NCBI RefSeq assembly: GCF_048553715.1 | Contig: NZ_JBLZNC010000003.1 | Location: forward strand, 433,505-497,504 | Source: Sagittula sp048553715 | GTDB taxonomy: Bacteria; Pseudomonadota; Alphaproteobacteria; Rhodobacterales; Rhodobacteraceae | Length of the DNA: 64,000 nt | Reading direction: 5' to 3' | Shown: piece by piece, positions 35,277-43,938 of the stretch | Position numbering within the stretch: the first letter of the stretch is position 1 | How the letters are laid out: each line of letters begins with the position of its first letter | Notes under the pieces: model-generated | Database searches by the model: none | What the model was told of the DNA's origin: nothing | What the model saw: the letters and a program-made list of their open reading frames with translations, nothing else | Position numbers and translations under genes: made by a program

Positions 35277-37055
35277 ATGATCGGATTGGAACTGGGCCAA
35301 ATGACCGAGGCCTGGATGACGCTGGGCACGCTGGCCGTGATGCTGGTGCTTTTTGTCCGCGAGGTCTACCCGACCGAGGTCGTGGCCATCGGCGGCGTGG
35401 CATTCCTTTTGTTGACGGGAATTCTGGACTACGACAGCGGGGTGGCTGTGCTGTCGAACCCCGCGCCGTGGACGATTGCCGCGATGTTCATCGTGATGGG
35501 CGCACTGGTGCGGACCGGCGCGCTGGATGCCTTTACCGGGGTGGCGCAGGCGCAGGTGCGGGTGCGCCCCAAACTGGCGATGATCGGCATTTTCCTCTCC
35601 GTTCTGGTGGCGTCGGCCTTTTTGAACAACACCCCCGTGGTGGTCGTTATGCTGCCGATCATGGTGCAGATCGCGGGGCAGCTCGGCACAACGCCATCGC
35701 GTTTGTTGATCCCGCTCAGCTACGCGGCGATTCTGGGCGGCACCACGACGCTGATTGGCACCTCGACCAACCTGCTGGTGGATGGGGTGGCGCGCAACGC
35801 GGGGCTTGATCACTTTGGCATCTTCGAGGTCACGCCGCTGGCCATTGTGCTGGCTGTGGCGGGCATGGGGTTTGTGACGCTCTTCGGGCGCAGCTTGCTG
35901 CCAGAGCGTCACTCGATGGCGGGGATGCTGACAGACCGGTCGCGGATGAAATTCTTTACCGAAGCGGTCGTTCCCCCCGAGTCCAACCTGATCGGGCGCG
36001 AGGTCTTGGGCGTTCAGCTGTTCAAGCGCGAAGGCGTGCGGCTGATCGACGTGGTGCGCGGCGATGAATCGCTGCGGCGCAATCTGGACGGGGTAGAGCT
36101 TCAGGTCGGCGACCGCGTGGTTCTGCGCACCCAGATGACAGAGCTTTTGTCACTGCAGCGGGATAAATCCCTCAAACGGGTGGATCAGGTTTCGGCCAAG
36201 GAAACCACCACGGTGGAGGTGCTGATCTCTCCCGGGTGCAAGATGGTGGGCCGCAATCTAGGCGCGCTGCGCCTGCGCCGGCGCTATGGCGTCTACCCGC
36301 TGGCCGTGCATCGCCGGAACCAGAACATCGGGCGCCAGTTGGACGATCTGGTGGTGCGCGTGGGCGACACGCTGCTGTTGGAGGGCAACCCCGAGGACAT
36401 CAAACGTCTGGCCGATGATATGGCGCTGGTCGATGTCTCGCAGCCGTCCGCGCGCGCCTTTCGCCGGGCGCAGGCCCCGATCGCCATCGGTGCGCTGTTG
36501 GGCATCGTCTTGCTGTCGGCCTTCGGCGTGGCGAATATCCTGACGCTTGCGGTGATCGCCGTGGCGATTGTGTTGCTGACACGTTGCATTGATGCGGATG
36601 AGGCGTTCTCCTTTATCGAGGGGCAGTTGCTGGCGCTGATTTTTGCCATGCTTGCCATCGGTGCGGCGCTTGAAAGCTCTGGCGCGGTGAAGCTGGTGGT
36701 CGATGCGGTGGCACCGTTTCTGGCCGAACTGCCGGGCTGGGCCGTGGTCATGGCGGTGTTTTTGTTGTCGTCTACGTTGACGGAGATCGTGTCCAATAAC
36801 GCGGTGGCCGTTGTGGTCACTCCCATCGCGATTTCGCTGGGGCAATCGCTGGGCATTGATCCACGCCCGCTGGTGGTGGCGGTCATGCTGGCGGCGTCAT
36901 GTTCCTTTGCCACGCCCATCGGCTATCAGACCAATACGCTGGTTTATGGGCCGGGCGGCTATACCTTCACCGACTTCTTGCGCATCGGTGTGCCGATGAA
37001 CGTGATGGTGGCGGTGCTGGGGTCGCTTTTGATCCCGATCTTCTTTCCGCTTTAG
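35277..37055 (+). CDS. SLC13-family anion permease with two TrkA-C (RCK_C) domains
   Basis: 592-residue inner-membrane transporter. Two hydrophobic halves (residues ~1-200 and ~400-592) flank two soluble TrkA_C domains (about 205-385, VPPESNLIGREVLG and ISPGCKMVGRNLGALRLRRRYG). The hairpin motifs of the DASS/SLC13 fold are seen twice: FLNNTPVVVVMLPIMV and VSNNAVAVVVTPIAI. Such proteins move dicarboxylates, sulfate or similar anions with sodium. The TrkA_C-containing subgroup is often annotated as sulfate or citrate-like permease. The substrate cannot be set. Confidence 0.88.
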   Translation: MIGLELGQMTEAWMTLGTLAVMLVLFVREVYPTEVVAIGGVAFLLLTGILDYDSGVAVLSNPAPWTIAAMFIVMGALVRTGALDAFTGVAQAQVRVRPKLAMIGIFLSVLVASAFLNNTPVVVVMLPIMVQIAGQLGTTPSRLLIPLSYAAILGGTTTLIGTSTNLLVDGVARNAGLDHFGIFEVTPLAIVLAVAGMGFVTLFGRSLLPERHSMAGMLTDRSRMKFFTEAVVPPESNLIGREVLGVQLFKREGVRLIDVVRGDESLRRNLDGVELQVGDRVVLRTQMTELLSLQRDKSLKRVDQVSAKETTTVEVLISPGCKMVGRNLGALRLRRRYGVYPLAVHRRNQNIGRQLDDLVVRVGDTLLLEGNPEDIKRLADDMALVDVSQPSARAFRRAQAPIAIGALLGIVLLSAFGVANILTLAVIAVAIVLLTRCIDADEAFSFIEGQLLALIFAMLAIGAALESSGAVKLVVDAVAPFLAELPGWAVVMAVFLLSSTLTEIVSNNAVAVVVTPIAISLGQSLGIDPRPLVVAVMLAASCSFATPIGYQTNTLVYGPGGYTFTDFLRIGVPMNVMVAVLGSLLIPIFFPL

Positions 37056-37059
37056 GTGG

Positions 37060-37089
37060 GGGCCGCCAGAGCCGCGCGTGGCGGCCCTT
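37060..37089 (+). terminator. Possible terminator after the SLC13 gene
   Basis: 9-bp stem GGGCCGCCA / TGGCGGCCC with a 10-nt loop, followed by only TT. It lies just after the permease stop and before yebC. Confidence 0.4.
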
Positions 37090-37157
37090 GGCAAGCCTTG
37101 CCCGCTTGGCGTATAGAGACGCGAATTTCTAAGAACGCGTAACCAAGAGGCGAGATC

Positions 37158-37898
37158 ATGGCCGGCCATTCCAAATGGGCAAACATCCAGCACCGCAAGG
37201 GCCGTCAGGACAAACTGCGGGCCAAGGTTTTTTCCAAACTCTCCAAGGAAATCACCATCGCAGCCAAGATGGGCGACCCTGACCCGGAGAAAAACCCGCG
37301 TCTGCGTCTGGCCGTCAAGGAAGCCAAGGGCCAGTCGATGCCCAAGGACAACATTGAACGCGCCATCAAAAAGGCTGTAGGCGGTGATGCGGAGGATTAC
37401 GAGGAAATCCGCTACGAAGGCTACGGGCCGAACGGTGTCGCGGTGATCGTCGAGGCGATGACCGACAACCGTAACCGCACTGCCTCGACCGTGCGGTCTA
37501 CCTTTACCAAGAACGGCGGCAATCTGGGCGAGACCGGCTCGGTCGGGTTCATGTTCGAACGCAAGGGCGAGATCGTCTATCCCGCAGCTGCAGGCGATGC
37601 CGACGACATCATGATGGCCGCGATTGAAGCGGGTGCAGAAGACGTCGAAAGCTCGGACGAGGGGCACACCATCTACTGCGCCGACACCGATCTGAACGAG
37701 GTGTCCACCGCACTGGAAGCGGATCTGGGCGAATCCGAATCCACCAAGCTGATCTGGAAACCCACCACCACGACCGAGCTTGATCTGGATGGAATGCAGT
37801 CGCTGATGAAACTGGTCGACGCCTTGGAAGAGGACGACGACGTGCAGCGCGTGACCACCAACTTCGAGGCCACCGACGAGGTTATGGCCCAGCTGTAA
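37158..37898 (+). CDS. YebC/PmpR family regulatory protein
   Basis: 246-residue cytoplasmic protein of the YebC family. The N-terminal signature AGHSKWANIQHRKGRQD and the following KEITIAAKMGDPDPEKNPRL are diagnostic; the C-terminal domains carry EVSTALEADLGESES. Family members were described as DNA-binding regulators and, more recently, as translation factors that relieve stalling on proline tracts. Which applies here is open. GAGGCGAGATC stands before the ATG. Confidence 0.95.
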   Translation: MAGHSKWANIQHRKGRQDKLRAKVFSKLSKEITIAAKMGDPDPEKNPRLRLAVKEAKGQSMPKDNIERAIKKAVGGDAEDYEEIRYEGYGPNGVAVIVEAMTDNRNRTASTVRSTFTKNGGNLGETGSVGFMFERKGEIVYPAAAGDADDIMMAAIEAGAEDVESSDEGHTIYCADTDLNEVSTALEADLGESESTKLIWKPTTTTELDLDGMQSLMKLVDALEEDDDVQRVTTNFEATDEVMAQL

Positions 37899-37920
37899 GT
37901 CCGTATTGTATTTGCGAAAA

Positions 37921-37951
37921 GCGCGCGTAGGGGGTCCTGCGCGCGTTTTTT
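37921..37951 (+). terminator. Terminator after yebC
   Basis: 11-bp stem (GCGCGCGTAGG / CCTGCGCGCGT with two G-T pairs) with a run of T. It ends at the stop of the convergent argP gene. Confidence 0.85.
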
Positions 37952-38825
37952 ATTGCGGTGTGACAGGCAACAGCGCCGTGCGCGCCGCCCGCTTCAACGC
38001 GCGCGTCAGCGGCAGCACCGCCGGGGCGGCGTGGCTTCGGACTTGCCAATACAGCGTCACGTCCCGAACCGTATCCGACATGGCGACCAATGTGCCTTGC
38101 TTCAGATCCTCGGCGACCAGCGGCAGGGGGTTCAACCCCCAGCCCAATCCGCAACGGGCGGCGGTCACAAACCCATGGGTGGAGGGCAGGATATGGACCG
38201 GCGGGGCAGGGGGCGTGTCGCAGATCTGGCCCAGCCACCCGCGCTGCAACCGGTCCTTGCCGGAGAAATCCAGCATCGGCGCGCGCGATAGGCTGTATGG
38301 GCTCACCCCATCGCGGAACCAGCGGGCTTTGAACTCCGGCGCGCAGGTCGCGATGTAGCGCATGATGCCCAAGGCATGGGTCTCGCAACCTTGCACGGGC
38401 GCGGCGCGGGTCATGATCGCGGCCGTCACCTCGCCGTTGCGCAATAGCTGGTCGGAGGCGGTCTCATCCTCGACCACGATGTCGAACAAAAAATCGGTCT
38501 GTGCCAAGGCGGGAATGGCCCATGTGTCAAGACTGTCTGCGTTCAGCGCCACGCGCAGCCGGGCCTGCATGGCCTGACCCAGATCATTGGCCAATGCGGC
38601 GTCAAGAAGCGCGATATCACGGGCGTGGCGCGCCAGCCGTGCGCCCATGTCTGTCGCGCGCGCAGGGCTTTGGCGCAACACCAGTGGTGCGCCGACCTGT
38701 GTTTCCAAGGCGCGGATACGTTGCGACACAGCGGACGGTGTGATCCGCAATTCCGCAGCGGCCGCGTCAAAGGCGCCGAGCCGTAACACGGCTTCTAATG
38801 CGGCAAGCTGCGCGGGATCATACAT
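37950..38825 (-). CDS. argP: LysR-family regulator ArgP
   Basis: 291-residue LysR-type activator. The N-terminal winged helix-turn-helix reads YDPAQLAALEAVLRLGAFDA followed by AAAELRITPSAVSQRIRALE, the ArgP/IciA form. The rest is the effector domain. In E. coli ArgP activates the arginine exporter argO in response to arginine and lysine; here it is divergent from an argO/lysE-type exporter with an 89-nt shared control region, which supports the assignment. An upstream in-frame ATG two codons earlier is possible. Confidence 0.9.
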   Translation of the reverse strand: MYDPAQLAALEAVLRLGAFDAAAAELRITPSAVSQRIRALETQVGAPLVLRQSPARATDMGARLARHARDIALLDAALANDLGQAMQARLRVALNADSLDTWAIPALAQTDFLFDIVVEDETASDQLLRNGEVTAAIMTRAAPVQGCETHALGIMRYIATCAPEFKARWFRDGVSPYSLSRAPMLDFSGKDRLQRGWLGQICDTPPAPPVHILPSTHGFVTAARCGLGWGLNPLPLVAEDLKQGTLVAMSDTVRDVTLYWQVRSHAAPAVLPLTRALKRAARTALLPVTPQ

Positions 38826-38914
38826 TAGCAATGCTTCACTGGATGCAGATAGTTTAATTCGTCTTTATTGCGGCGACCCGTTATTGGCAAGTTTGCACAG
38901 CAGGGGACATCAAG

Positions 38915-39517
38915 ATGCAGGCTTTCACCACAGGCTATCTTCCGGGATTTGCACTGGCTTTGTCGCTGATCATGGCGATTGGGGCGCAGAATGCCTTTGT
39001 GCTGCGGCAAGGGCTGCGGCGCCAGTATGTCTTGCCGATCGTTCTGGTCTGCGCGGTGTCAGATGCGGTTCTGATCGCAGCGGGTGTGGCGGGGTTCGGT
39101 GCCTTGGTCGAGCTTATCCCCGGTCTGGAATGGGGGATGCGACTGTTCGGTGCCGCGTTCCTTGTCTGGTACGGGGCGCGCACGCTGTTGCAAGCCTGGC
39201 GCGGCGGGGAGGCCTTGACCGCCGGGGAGGGCACACAGTCCCTGCAGCGTGCGGTGCTGACCTGTCTGGCCCTGACCTGGCTAAACCCGCATGTCTATCT
39301 TGATACGGTTGTCCTGCTGGGATCGATCTCGGCGCAGTACCCGACCTTGCCGTTTGCTTTCGGCGCGATGAGCGCCTCTGCCGTGTTCTTCTTCGCCTTG
39401 GGCTTTGGCGCGCGGGCGCTGGCGCCGCTGTTCGCCCGCCCATCCGCGTGGCGGGTGCTGGATACTGTGGTCGGTTTGACCATGTGGACGATTGCGGCAA
39501 CTTTGCTGCTCGGGTGA
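38915..39517 (+). CDS. argO: LysE/ArgO-family basic amino acid exporter
   Basis: 200-residue inner-membrane exporter with about six helices. The LysE signature is at the N-terminus: GFALALSLIMAIGAQNAFVLRQG. The second conserved element is ALTWLNPHVYLDTVVLLG near 125. The fold and the divergent argP gene point to export of arginine (and probably lysine or canavanine). It is probably activated by ArgP from the shared 38826-38914 gap. The downstream EamA gene lies 37 nt away and may be co-transcribed. Confidence 0.9.
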   Translation: MQAFTTGYLPGFALALSLIMAIGAQNAFVLRQGLRRQYVLPIVLVCAVSDAVLIAAGVAGFGALVELIPGLEWGMRLFGAAFLVWYGARTLLQAWRGGEALTAGEGTQSLQRAVLTCLALTWLNPHVYLDTVVLLGSISAQYPTLPFAFGAMSASAVFFFALGFGARALAPLFARPSAWRVLDTVVGLTMWTIAATLLLG

Positions 39518-39554
39518 TGTGGACATTCCCGATGCCGTGAAACATGCTGTACGC

Positions 39555-40451
39555 ATGGATACGGCAAGCCGGCCCGGCCTGGGCATCTTTTGGATGGCAG
39601 TGACAGGGCTTTGCTTTGTCATGGTGACCGCATTGGTCAAATCGCTGGGCGGGGCGATCCCCGCCGTCGAGGCGGCATTTCTGCGCTATCTTCTGGGGTT
39701 GGTCTTTCTTATCCCCATGTGGCGCGACATGCGGCGCACGCAGTTCACCGGCAAACTGTGGGGGTTGTTCGGGCTGCGCGGCATCGCGCATACAATTGGT
39801 GTGGCGTTCTGGTTTTTTGCCATGACCCGCATCCCCTTGGCCGAGGTGACGGCCATGAACTATCTCAATCCGGTCTATGTGACGGTGCTGGCGGTGATCT
39901 TTCTGGGGGAACGCTTGGCGATCCGGCGCGTGATGGCCATTGTCGCGGCCTTGGTGGGAGCGCTGTTGATCCTGCGCCCCGGCTTTCGGGAACTGGATCC
40001 GGGCCACATTGCCATGCTGATCACGGCGTTGGCGTTTGGCGTGTCCTACCTGTTGGCCAAGGTTCTGTCAGGCAAGGTCAGCGCCGCCGTGGTGGTGGCC
40101 ATGATGTCGCTGACCGTCACGCTTGGCTTGGCCCCTTTGGCCATGTCGGTTTGGATCTGGCCGACATGGACGCAACTGGCCGTTCTGTTTGGTGTCGCGT
40201 GCTTTGCCACTGCGGGCCATTACACGATGACGCTTGCCTTTGCGGCGGCGCCCGTGACGGTCACGCAGCCGGTGACGTTCCTTCAGCTGGTCTGGTCGGT
40301 GGCGATGGGGGCTTTGTTCTTTGGCGAGCCGGTGGATCTTTGGGTGGTTGCCGGGGGCTCTGTGATCATGGCGGCGGTGGTCTTTATCACTTGGCGCGAG
40401 GCGGTGCTGAAACGCCGGATCACGCCGGTTGTGTCTGAAACAAAGCAATAG
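39555..40451 (+). CDS. EamA/DMT-superfamily transporter
   Basis: 298 residues with ten hydrophobic helices in two EamA repeats (first PAVEAAFLRYLLGLVFLIP, EVTAMNYLNPVYVTVLAVIF; second ISYLLAKVLSGKVSAAVV-like to PVTFLQLVWSVAMGALFFGE). Substrate is unknown; this superfamily exports or imports amino acids, metabolites or nucleotide sugars. The start at 39555 is not backed by a clear ribosome site. A longer frame from 39492 overlaps argO. It ends with a short cytoplasmic basic tail. Confidence 0.85.
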   Translation: MDTASRPGLGIFWMAVTGLCFVMVTALVKSLGGAIPAVEAAFLRYLLGLVFLIPMWRDMRRTQFTGKLWGLFGLRGIAHTIGVAFWFFAMTRIPLAEVTAMNYLNPVYVTVLAVIFLGERLAIRRVMAIVAALVGALLILRPGFRELDPGHIAMLITALAFGVSYLLAKVLSGKVSAAVVVAMMSLTVTLGLAPLAMSVWIWPTWTQLAVLFGVACFATAGHYTMTLAFAAAPVTVTQPVTFLQLVWSVAMGALFFGEPVDLWVVAGGSVIMAAVVFITWREAVLKRRITPVVSETKQ

Positions 40452-40562
40452 CCACTGTGGGATTGTCACCGGATCGCGAAAACTCCTTACGCGGGGCACA
40501 ATTCGGCCATCTTCGTTAGCAAATCTTAACCTGTAAACAGTGTGTTTCAGGAGATTTTAAAG

Positions 40563-40760
40563 ATGTTTGCAGCAGATAAACTGACCGAAGACATGACGGA
40601 GATCGCGGACTTCCTGACCCTAGAGCGTGAAAAGTCGCTTTCCGAGGCAGAGTGGCGGTTTCGTGCACGGGGCTATGGCTACAACCTGCGCCGCACAGAC
40701 AGCGGCGTTGAAGTGTCCCGTTTGCCCCAAAACCGCATTCTTGGCACCTTGCCGCTGTAA
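40563..40760 (+). CDS. Small conserved-looking protein of unknown function
   Basis: 65 residues from the ATG at 40563, with AGGAG (40549-40553) nine bases before it. It is charged and soluble, with an N-terminal helix (LTEDMTEIADFLTLEREKSL) and a C-terminal strand-like part (GYGYNLRRTDSGVEVSRLP). No family is recognised. It stands alone: 111 nt behind the EamA gene and 183 nt before the nuclease gene. TTAACCTGTAA at 40527-40537, just upstream, contains a CtrA-like half-site only. Confidence 0.6.
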   Translation: MFAADKLTEDMTEIADFLTLEREKSLSEAEWRFRARGYGYNLRRTDSGVEVSRLPQNRILGTLPL

Positions 40761-40943
40761 GCGCAGCTGGCGTTGGGCATTTCGCGGATGAAATGCGTCC
40801 GTTTGTGCAAGTTGCGGCCTGTTATGGGGCGTTCGCTGCACGACTTTAGGTGATCGATACGGATCACCTGGCTTGGCTTTACCGTTTAACGAACCTTGCC
40901 GATCTGCCTTGCAGTGCGCGGCACAATCATTGACATAAACCAG

Positions 40944-41630
40944 ATGGTTACATTTCTTAAATTTGCGTGCGCGGCTGTCGGCCTCAGCACGGTCTTTGCC
41001 ACCTTGCCGTTCCCCGCTTGGGCTTTGGAACACCAAGGCACGGCACATGTGATTGATGGGGATACGCTGGATTTGGGCGATACCCGTATCCGGCTGCACG
41101 GTATTGATGCCCCCGAACGTCGTCAGACCTGCGGTGGCACAGGCACGGCGGAATGGGCCTGCGGGGCAGAGGCGACCGAGCGTCTGAAGGAATTGGCCGA
41201 AGGGCGGTTCGCCCGGTGCGAGGAATTGGACCGCGACAGTTATGGCCGTGTGGTCGCGCGTTGCCATGTGGGGGGACGTGATATCGGGGCTGATATGGTT
41301 CGCGATGGGATGGCCGTGGCGTTTGTGCGCTACTCTCAGGATTACGTCGACGAAGAGCGCGCGGCCCGATCCGCAAAACGCGGGATGCACGCGCTGCAAT
41401 TCGATAGCCCGCAGGCCTTTCGCGACAAGGCGCGGGTGGTGACCCGCACGACAGACCCGACCGACTGCTACATCAAGGGCAACATCAGCCGGAGCAGCGG
41501 GAACCGCATTTACCATATGCCGGGGCAGCGTGACTATGCCGCGACCCGCATCAACCCCGCGCAGGGGGAGCGGTGTTTTTCCACAGAAGCAGAGGCACGC
41601 GCAGCAGGATGGCGGCCAGCGCGTCGGTAA
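40944..41630 (+). CDS. Secreted thermonuclease-family (SNase) protein
   Basis: 228 residues. A signal peptide (LKFACAAVGLSTVFATLPFPAWA) is followed by an SNase OB-fold: HVIDGDTLDLGDTRIRLHGI with DAPERRQTC, then LDRDSYGRVVARC with catalytic Arg and Glu positions present, and GMAVAFVRYSQDY. The C-terminal part contains cysteines and an excalibur-like ending (NPAQGERCFSTEAEARAAGW), known as a possible calcium-binding motif in extracellular nucleases. Periplasmic or secreted nuclease is likely. The start chosen gives the cleanest signal; the ribosome site is weak. Confidence 0.85.
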   Translation: MVTFLKFACAAVGLSTVFATLPFPAWALEHQGTAHVIDGDTLDLGDTRIRLHGIDAPERRQTCGGTGTAEWACGAEATERLKELAEGRFARCEELDRDSYGRVVARCHVGGRDIGADMVRDGMAVAFVRYSQDYVDEERAARSAKRGMHALQFDSPQAFRDKARVVTRTTDPTDCYIKGNISRSSGNRIYHMPGQRDYAATRINPAQGERCFSTEAEARAAGWRPARR

Positions 41631-41714
41631 AAGCCAAAGTCGTTTGATGCGTGTCAAAGACGCCTTTGGTTGAACCTGCGACGATGCAGGGGACAGCAGC
41701 AAAGGAGAGACAGC

Positions 41715-41960
41715 ATGTCCCATGTGCCCCATCAACTGATCGCAGATTTCCCCGACCTCGCCGACGATATTCGCACGCTGCAAGCCGAGGATGCGCATTT
41801 CGCCAAACTTGCCGACAGCTATCATGAGATCAACCAGAAGGTTCATTTGGCCGGAACCAATGTCTCCCCGATGGAGCAGTTGGCCGAGGATGCCCTGCGC
41901 AAGGAACGCGCCGCGTTGAAAGACCAGCTTTATGCGATGCTGCGTAAGACGACCGCGTAA
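41715..41960 (+). CDS. YdcH family (DUF465) protein
   Basis: 81 residues. AAGGAGAG lies eight bases before the ATG at 41715. The family pattern is visible: HQLIADFPDLADDIRTLQAE, then HFAKLADSYHEINQKVHLAG and LRKERAALKDQLYAML. A short helical, soluble protein of unknown function, widespread in proteobacteria. It faces pepF, with a terminator for pepF between them. Confidence 0.88.
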   Translation: MSHVPHQLIADFPDLADDIRTLQAEDAHFAKLADSYHEINQKVHLAGTNVSPMEQLAEDALRKERAALKDQLYAMLRKTTA

Positions 41961-41976
41961 ACGCAGCCCGCAAACG

Positions 41977-42005
41977 AAAATCGCCGCCCGGAGGGGGCGG
42001 CGATT
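41977..42005 (-). terminator. Terminator after pepF
   Basis: Perfect 11-bp stem AATCGCCGCCC / GGGCGGCGATT (5-nt loop). On the minus strand it ends in TTTT. It could also stop the facing ydcH-type gene. Confidence 0.85.
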
Positions 42006-42023
42006 GATTCATAGACGAGGATC

Positions 42024-43847
42024 TCAGTCTTCCATGGCTTCGAGTTCGTCAATGAACCCCTCGATCATCGACAGGCCCTTGTCCCAGAACGTCGGGTCCG
42101 AGGCGTCAAGCCCGAAGGGGGCAAGCAGCTCTTTGTGGTGCTTGGATCCGCCGGCCTTCAGCATATCGAAATATTTGTCCTGGAACCCTTCGGGATTTTC
42201 CTCGTAGGCGGCGTAGAGCGCGTTCACTAGCCCGTCGCCAAACGCATAAGCGTAGACGTAGAAGGGGGAGTGGACGAAATGCGGGATGTAGGCCCAGAAG
42301 GTCTCATACCCTTCCATGAAGTCAAAGGCTTCGCCCAGGGATTCCGCCTGAACCGACATCCAGAGCGCGTTGATATCATCCGGGGTCAGCTCGCCACCGC
42401 GGCGGGCGTCATGCAGCTTGCATTCGAAATCGTAGAACGCGATCTGCCGGACCACGGTGTTGATCATATCCTCGACCTTGCCCGCCAGCAGGACTTTGCG
42501 CTCCTGTTGATCCTTGGCGTTCTCGAGCATCTTGCGGAAGGTCAGCATCTCGCCAAACACGCTGGCGGTTTCCGCCAATGTCAGCGGTGTCGAGGACAGC
42601 ATTTCACCCTGCTCGGCTGCCAGAACCTGATGTACGCCATGCCCCAACTCATGGGCCAAGGTCATGACATCACGCGGTTTTCCAAGGTAGTTGAGCATCA
42701 CATAGGGGTGCACATCGGTAACAGTCGGGTGCGCAAAAGCACCCGGCGCCTTGCCCGGCTTCACCGCCGCATCGATCCAGCCTTTCTCGAAAAACGGGGT
42801 CGCGATGTCGCCCATGCGCGGGTCAAAGGCGGTGTAGGCGTCCATCACCATGCCACGCGCCTCGGTCCAGTCAACAATGCGGTCGGTTTCCATCGGCAGG
42901 GGGGCGTTGCGGTCCCAGACCTGCATGCGGTCCAACCCAAGCCATTTGCGCTTTAGCTCGTAGTAGCGGTGCGACAGGCGCGGATAGGCGTTGACAACGG
43001 CGTTGCGCAGGGCTTCGACGACCTCGGGTTCCACATCGTTGGACAGGTGACGCCCGGTCTGCGGTGTCGGCATGCCGCGCCACCGGTCCATGACTTCCTT
43101 TTCCTTGGCCTGCGTGTTGTGGACGCGTGCGAAGGTCTTGATGTTCTTGCCAAACACCTCGGCCAGCTCACGCGCAGCGGCTTCGCGCTTGCTGCGGTCG
43201 GGGTCGGTGAGATAGTTCAGCGTCGCCTCGATGTTGAGCTCTTCGCCATCAATTTCAAAGGTCAGACCGGCGATGGTTTCATCGAACAGACGCTCCCACG
43301 CGTCGCCCACAACCCCCATATCGTGCAGGAATTTTTCCATCTCGTCGGACAGCTGGTAGGGCTTCATCGCGCGGATCCGACGGATTGCGGGCTGATAGCG
43401 GGCAAGATCGGCATTGGCGGCGAACAGCGCGTCAAGGGTGGCATCCTCGATCCGGTTCAGCTCCAGCGTGAAAAACACCAGCGGCGTGGTGTAGATGGTG
43501 ATCTTTTCCTGCATATCGGACAGGAATTTGGCGCGCTCTGGGTCAACGGTCAGCTGGTAGTAGCGCAGTCCGGCAAAGGACATGATCCGGCCTGCGACCG
43601 CCTCGATTTTTTCATGGCGCTGAATTGCGGTGAGGAAGCCTGCGGCATCAAGACCGGCAAGCTTGCCTTCGTAATCGGTGGCAAAGCTGCGGCAGGCCTC
43701 TTCAAGCCAGTCCAGATCACGCTTCAGCTCTGGCGCATCCTGATCGGGGTAAAGGTCTGTCAGATCCCATTCCGGCAGAGGGCCCAGATCCTTTCCTCCG
43801 GCTGACGCATTGGCATCCAGAACGGGGCGGGGAAGGGTGATCGGCAT
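42024..43847 (-). CDS. pepF: M3-family oligoendopeptidase F
   Basis: 607-residue zinc metallopeptidase that cleaves oligopeptides in the cytoplasm. The zinc motif HEXXH is seen in LAHELGHGVHQVL (near residue 395), with the third ligand Glu in LAETASVFGEM downstream. The all-helical M3 fold shows ITLPRPVLDANASAGGKDLG at the N-terminus and PEWDLTDLYPDQDAPEL, typical of the M3B PepF subfamily. All catalytic residues are present and the length is normal. It is transcribed away from the DNA-ligase pair's start but on the same strand, with about 90 nt between. Confidence 0.95.
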   Translation of the reverse strand: MPITLPRPVLDANASAGGKDLGPLPEWDLTDLYPDQDAPELKRDLDWLEEACRSFATDYEGKLAGLDAAGFLTAIQRHEKIEAVAGRIMSFAGLRYYQLTVDPERAKFLSDMQEKITIYTTPLVFFTLELNRIEDATLDALFAANADLARYQPAIRRIRAMKPYQLSDEMEKFLHDMGVVGDAWERLFDETIAGLTFEIDGEELNIEATLNYLTDPDRSKREAAARELAEVFGKNIKTFARVHNTQAKEKEVMDRWRGMPTPQTGRHLSNDVEPEVVEALRNAVVNAYPRLSHRYYELKRKWLGLDRMQVWDRNAPLPMETDRIVDWTEARGMVMDAYTAFDPRMGDIATPFFEKGWIDAAVKPGKAPGAFAHPTVTDVHPYVMLNYLGKPRDVMTLAHELGHGVHQVLAAEQGEMLSSTPLTLAETASVFGEMLTFRKMLENAKDQQERKVLLAGKVEDMINTVVRQIAFYDFECKLHDARRGGELTPDDINALWMSVQAESLGEAFDFMEGYETFWAYIPHFVHSPFYVYAYAFGDGLVNALYAAYEENPEGFQDKYFDMLKAGGSKHHKELLAPFGLDASDPTFWDKGLSMIEGFIDELEAMED

Positions 43848-43938
43848 GTGTAACCTCGGTGTCAGTGTGTTTGTTTATCAGATAGGTACGACAAAGCGGG
43901 AATGGCAAGGCGCTAGGCGTAAACAATCCCGCATGGGC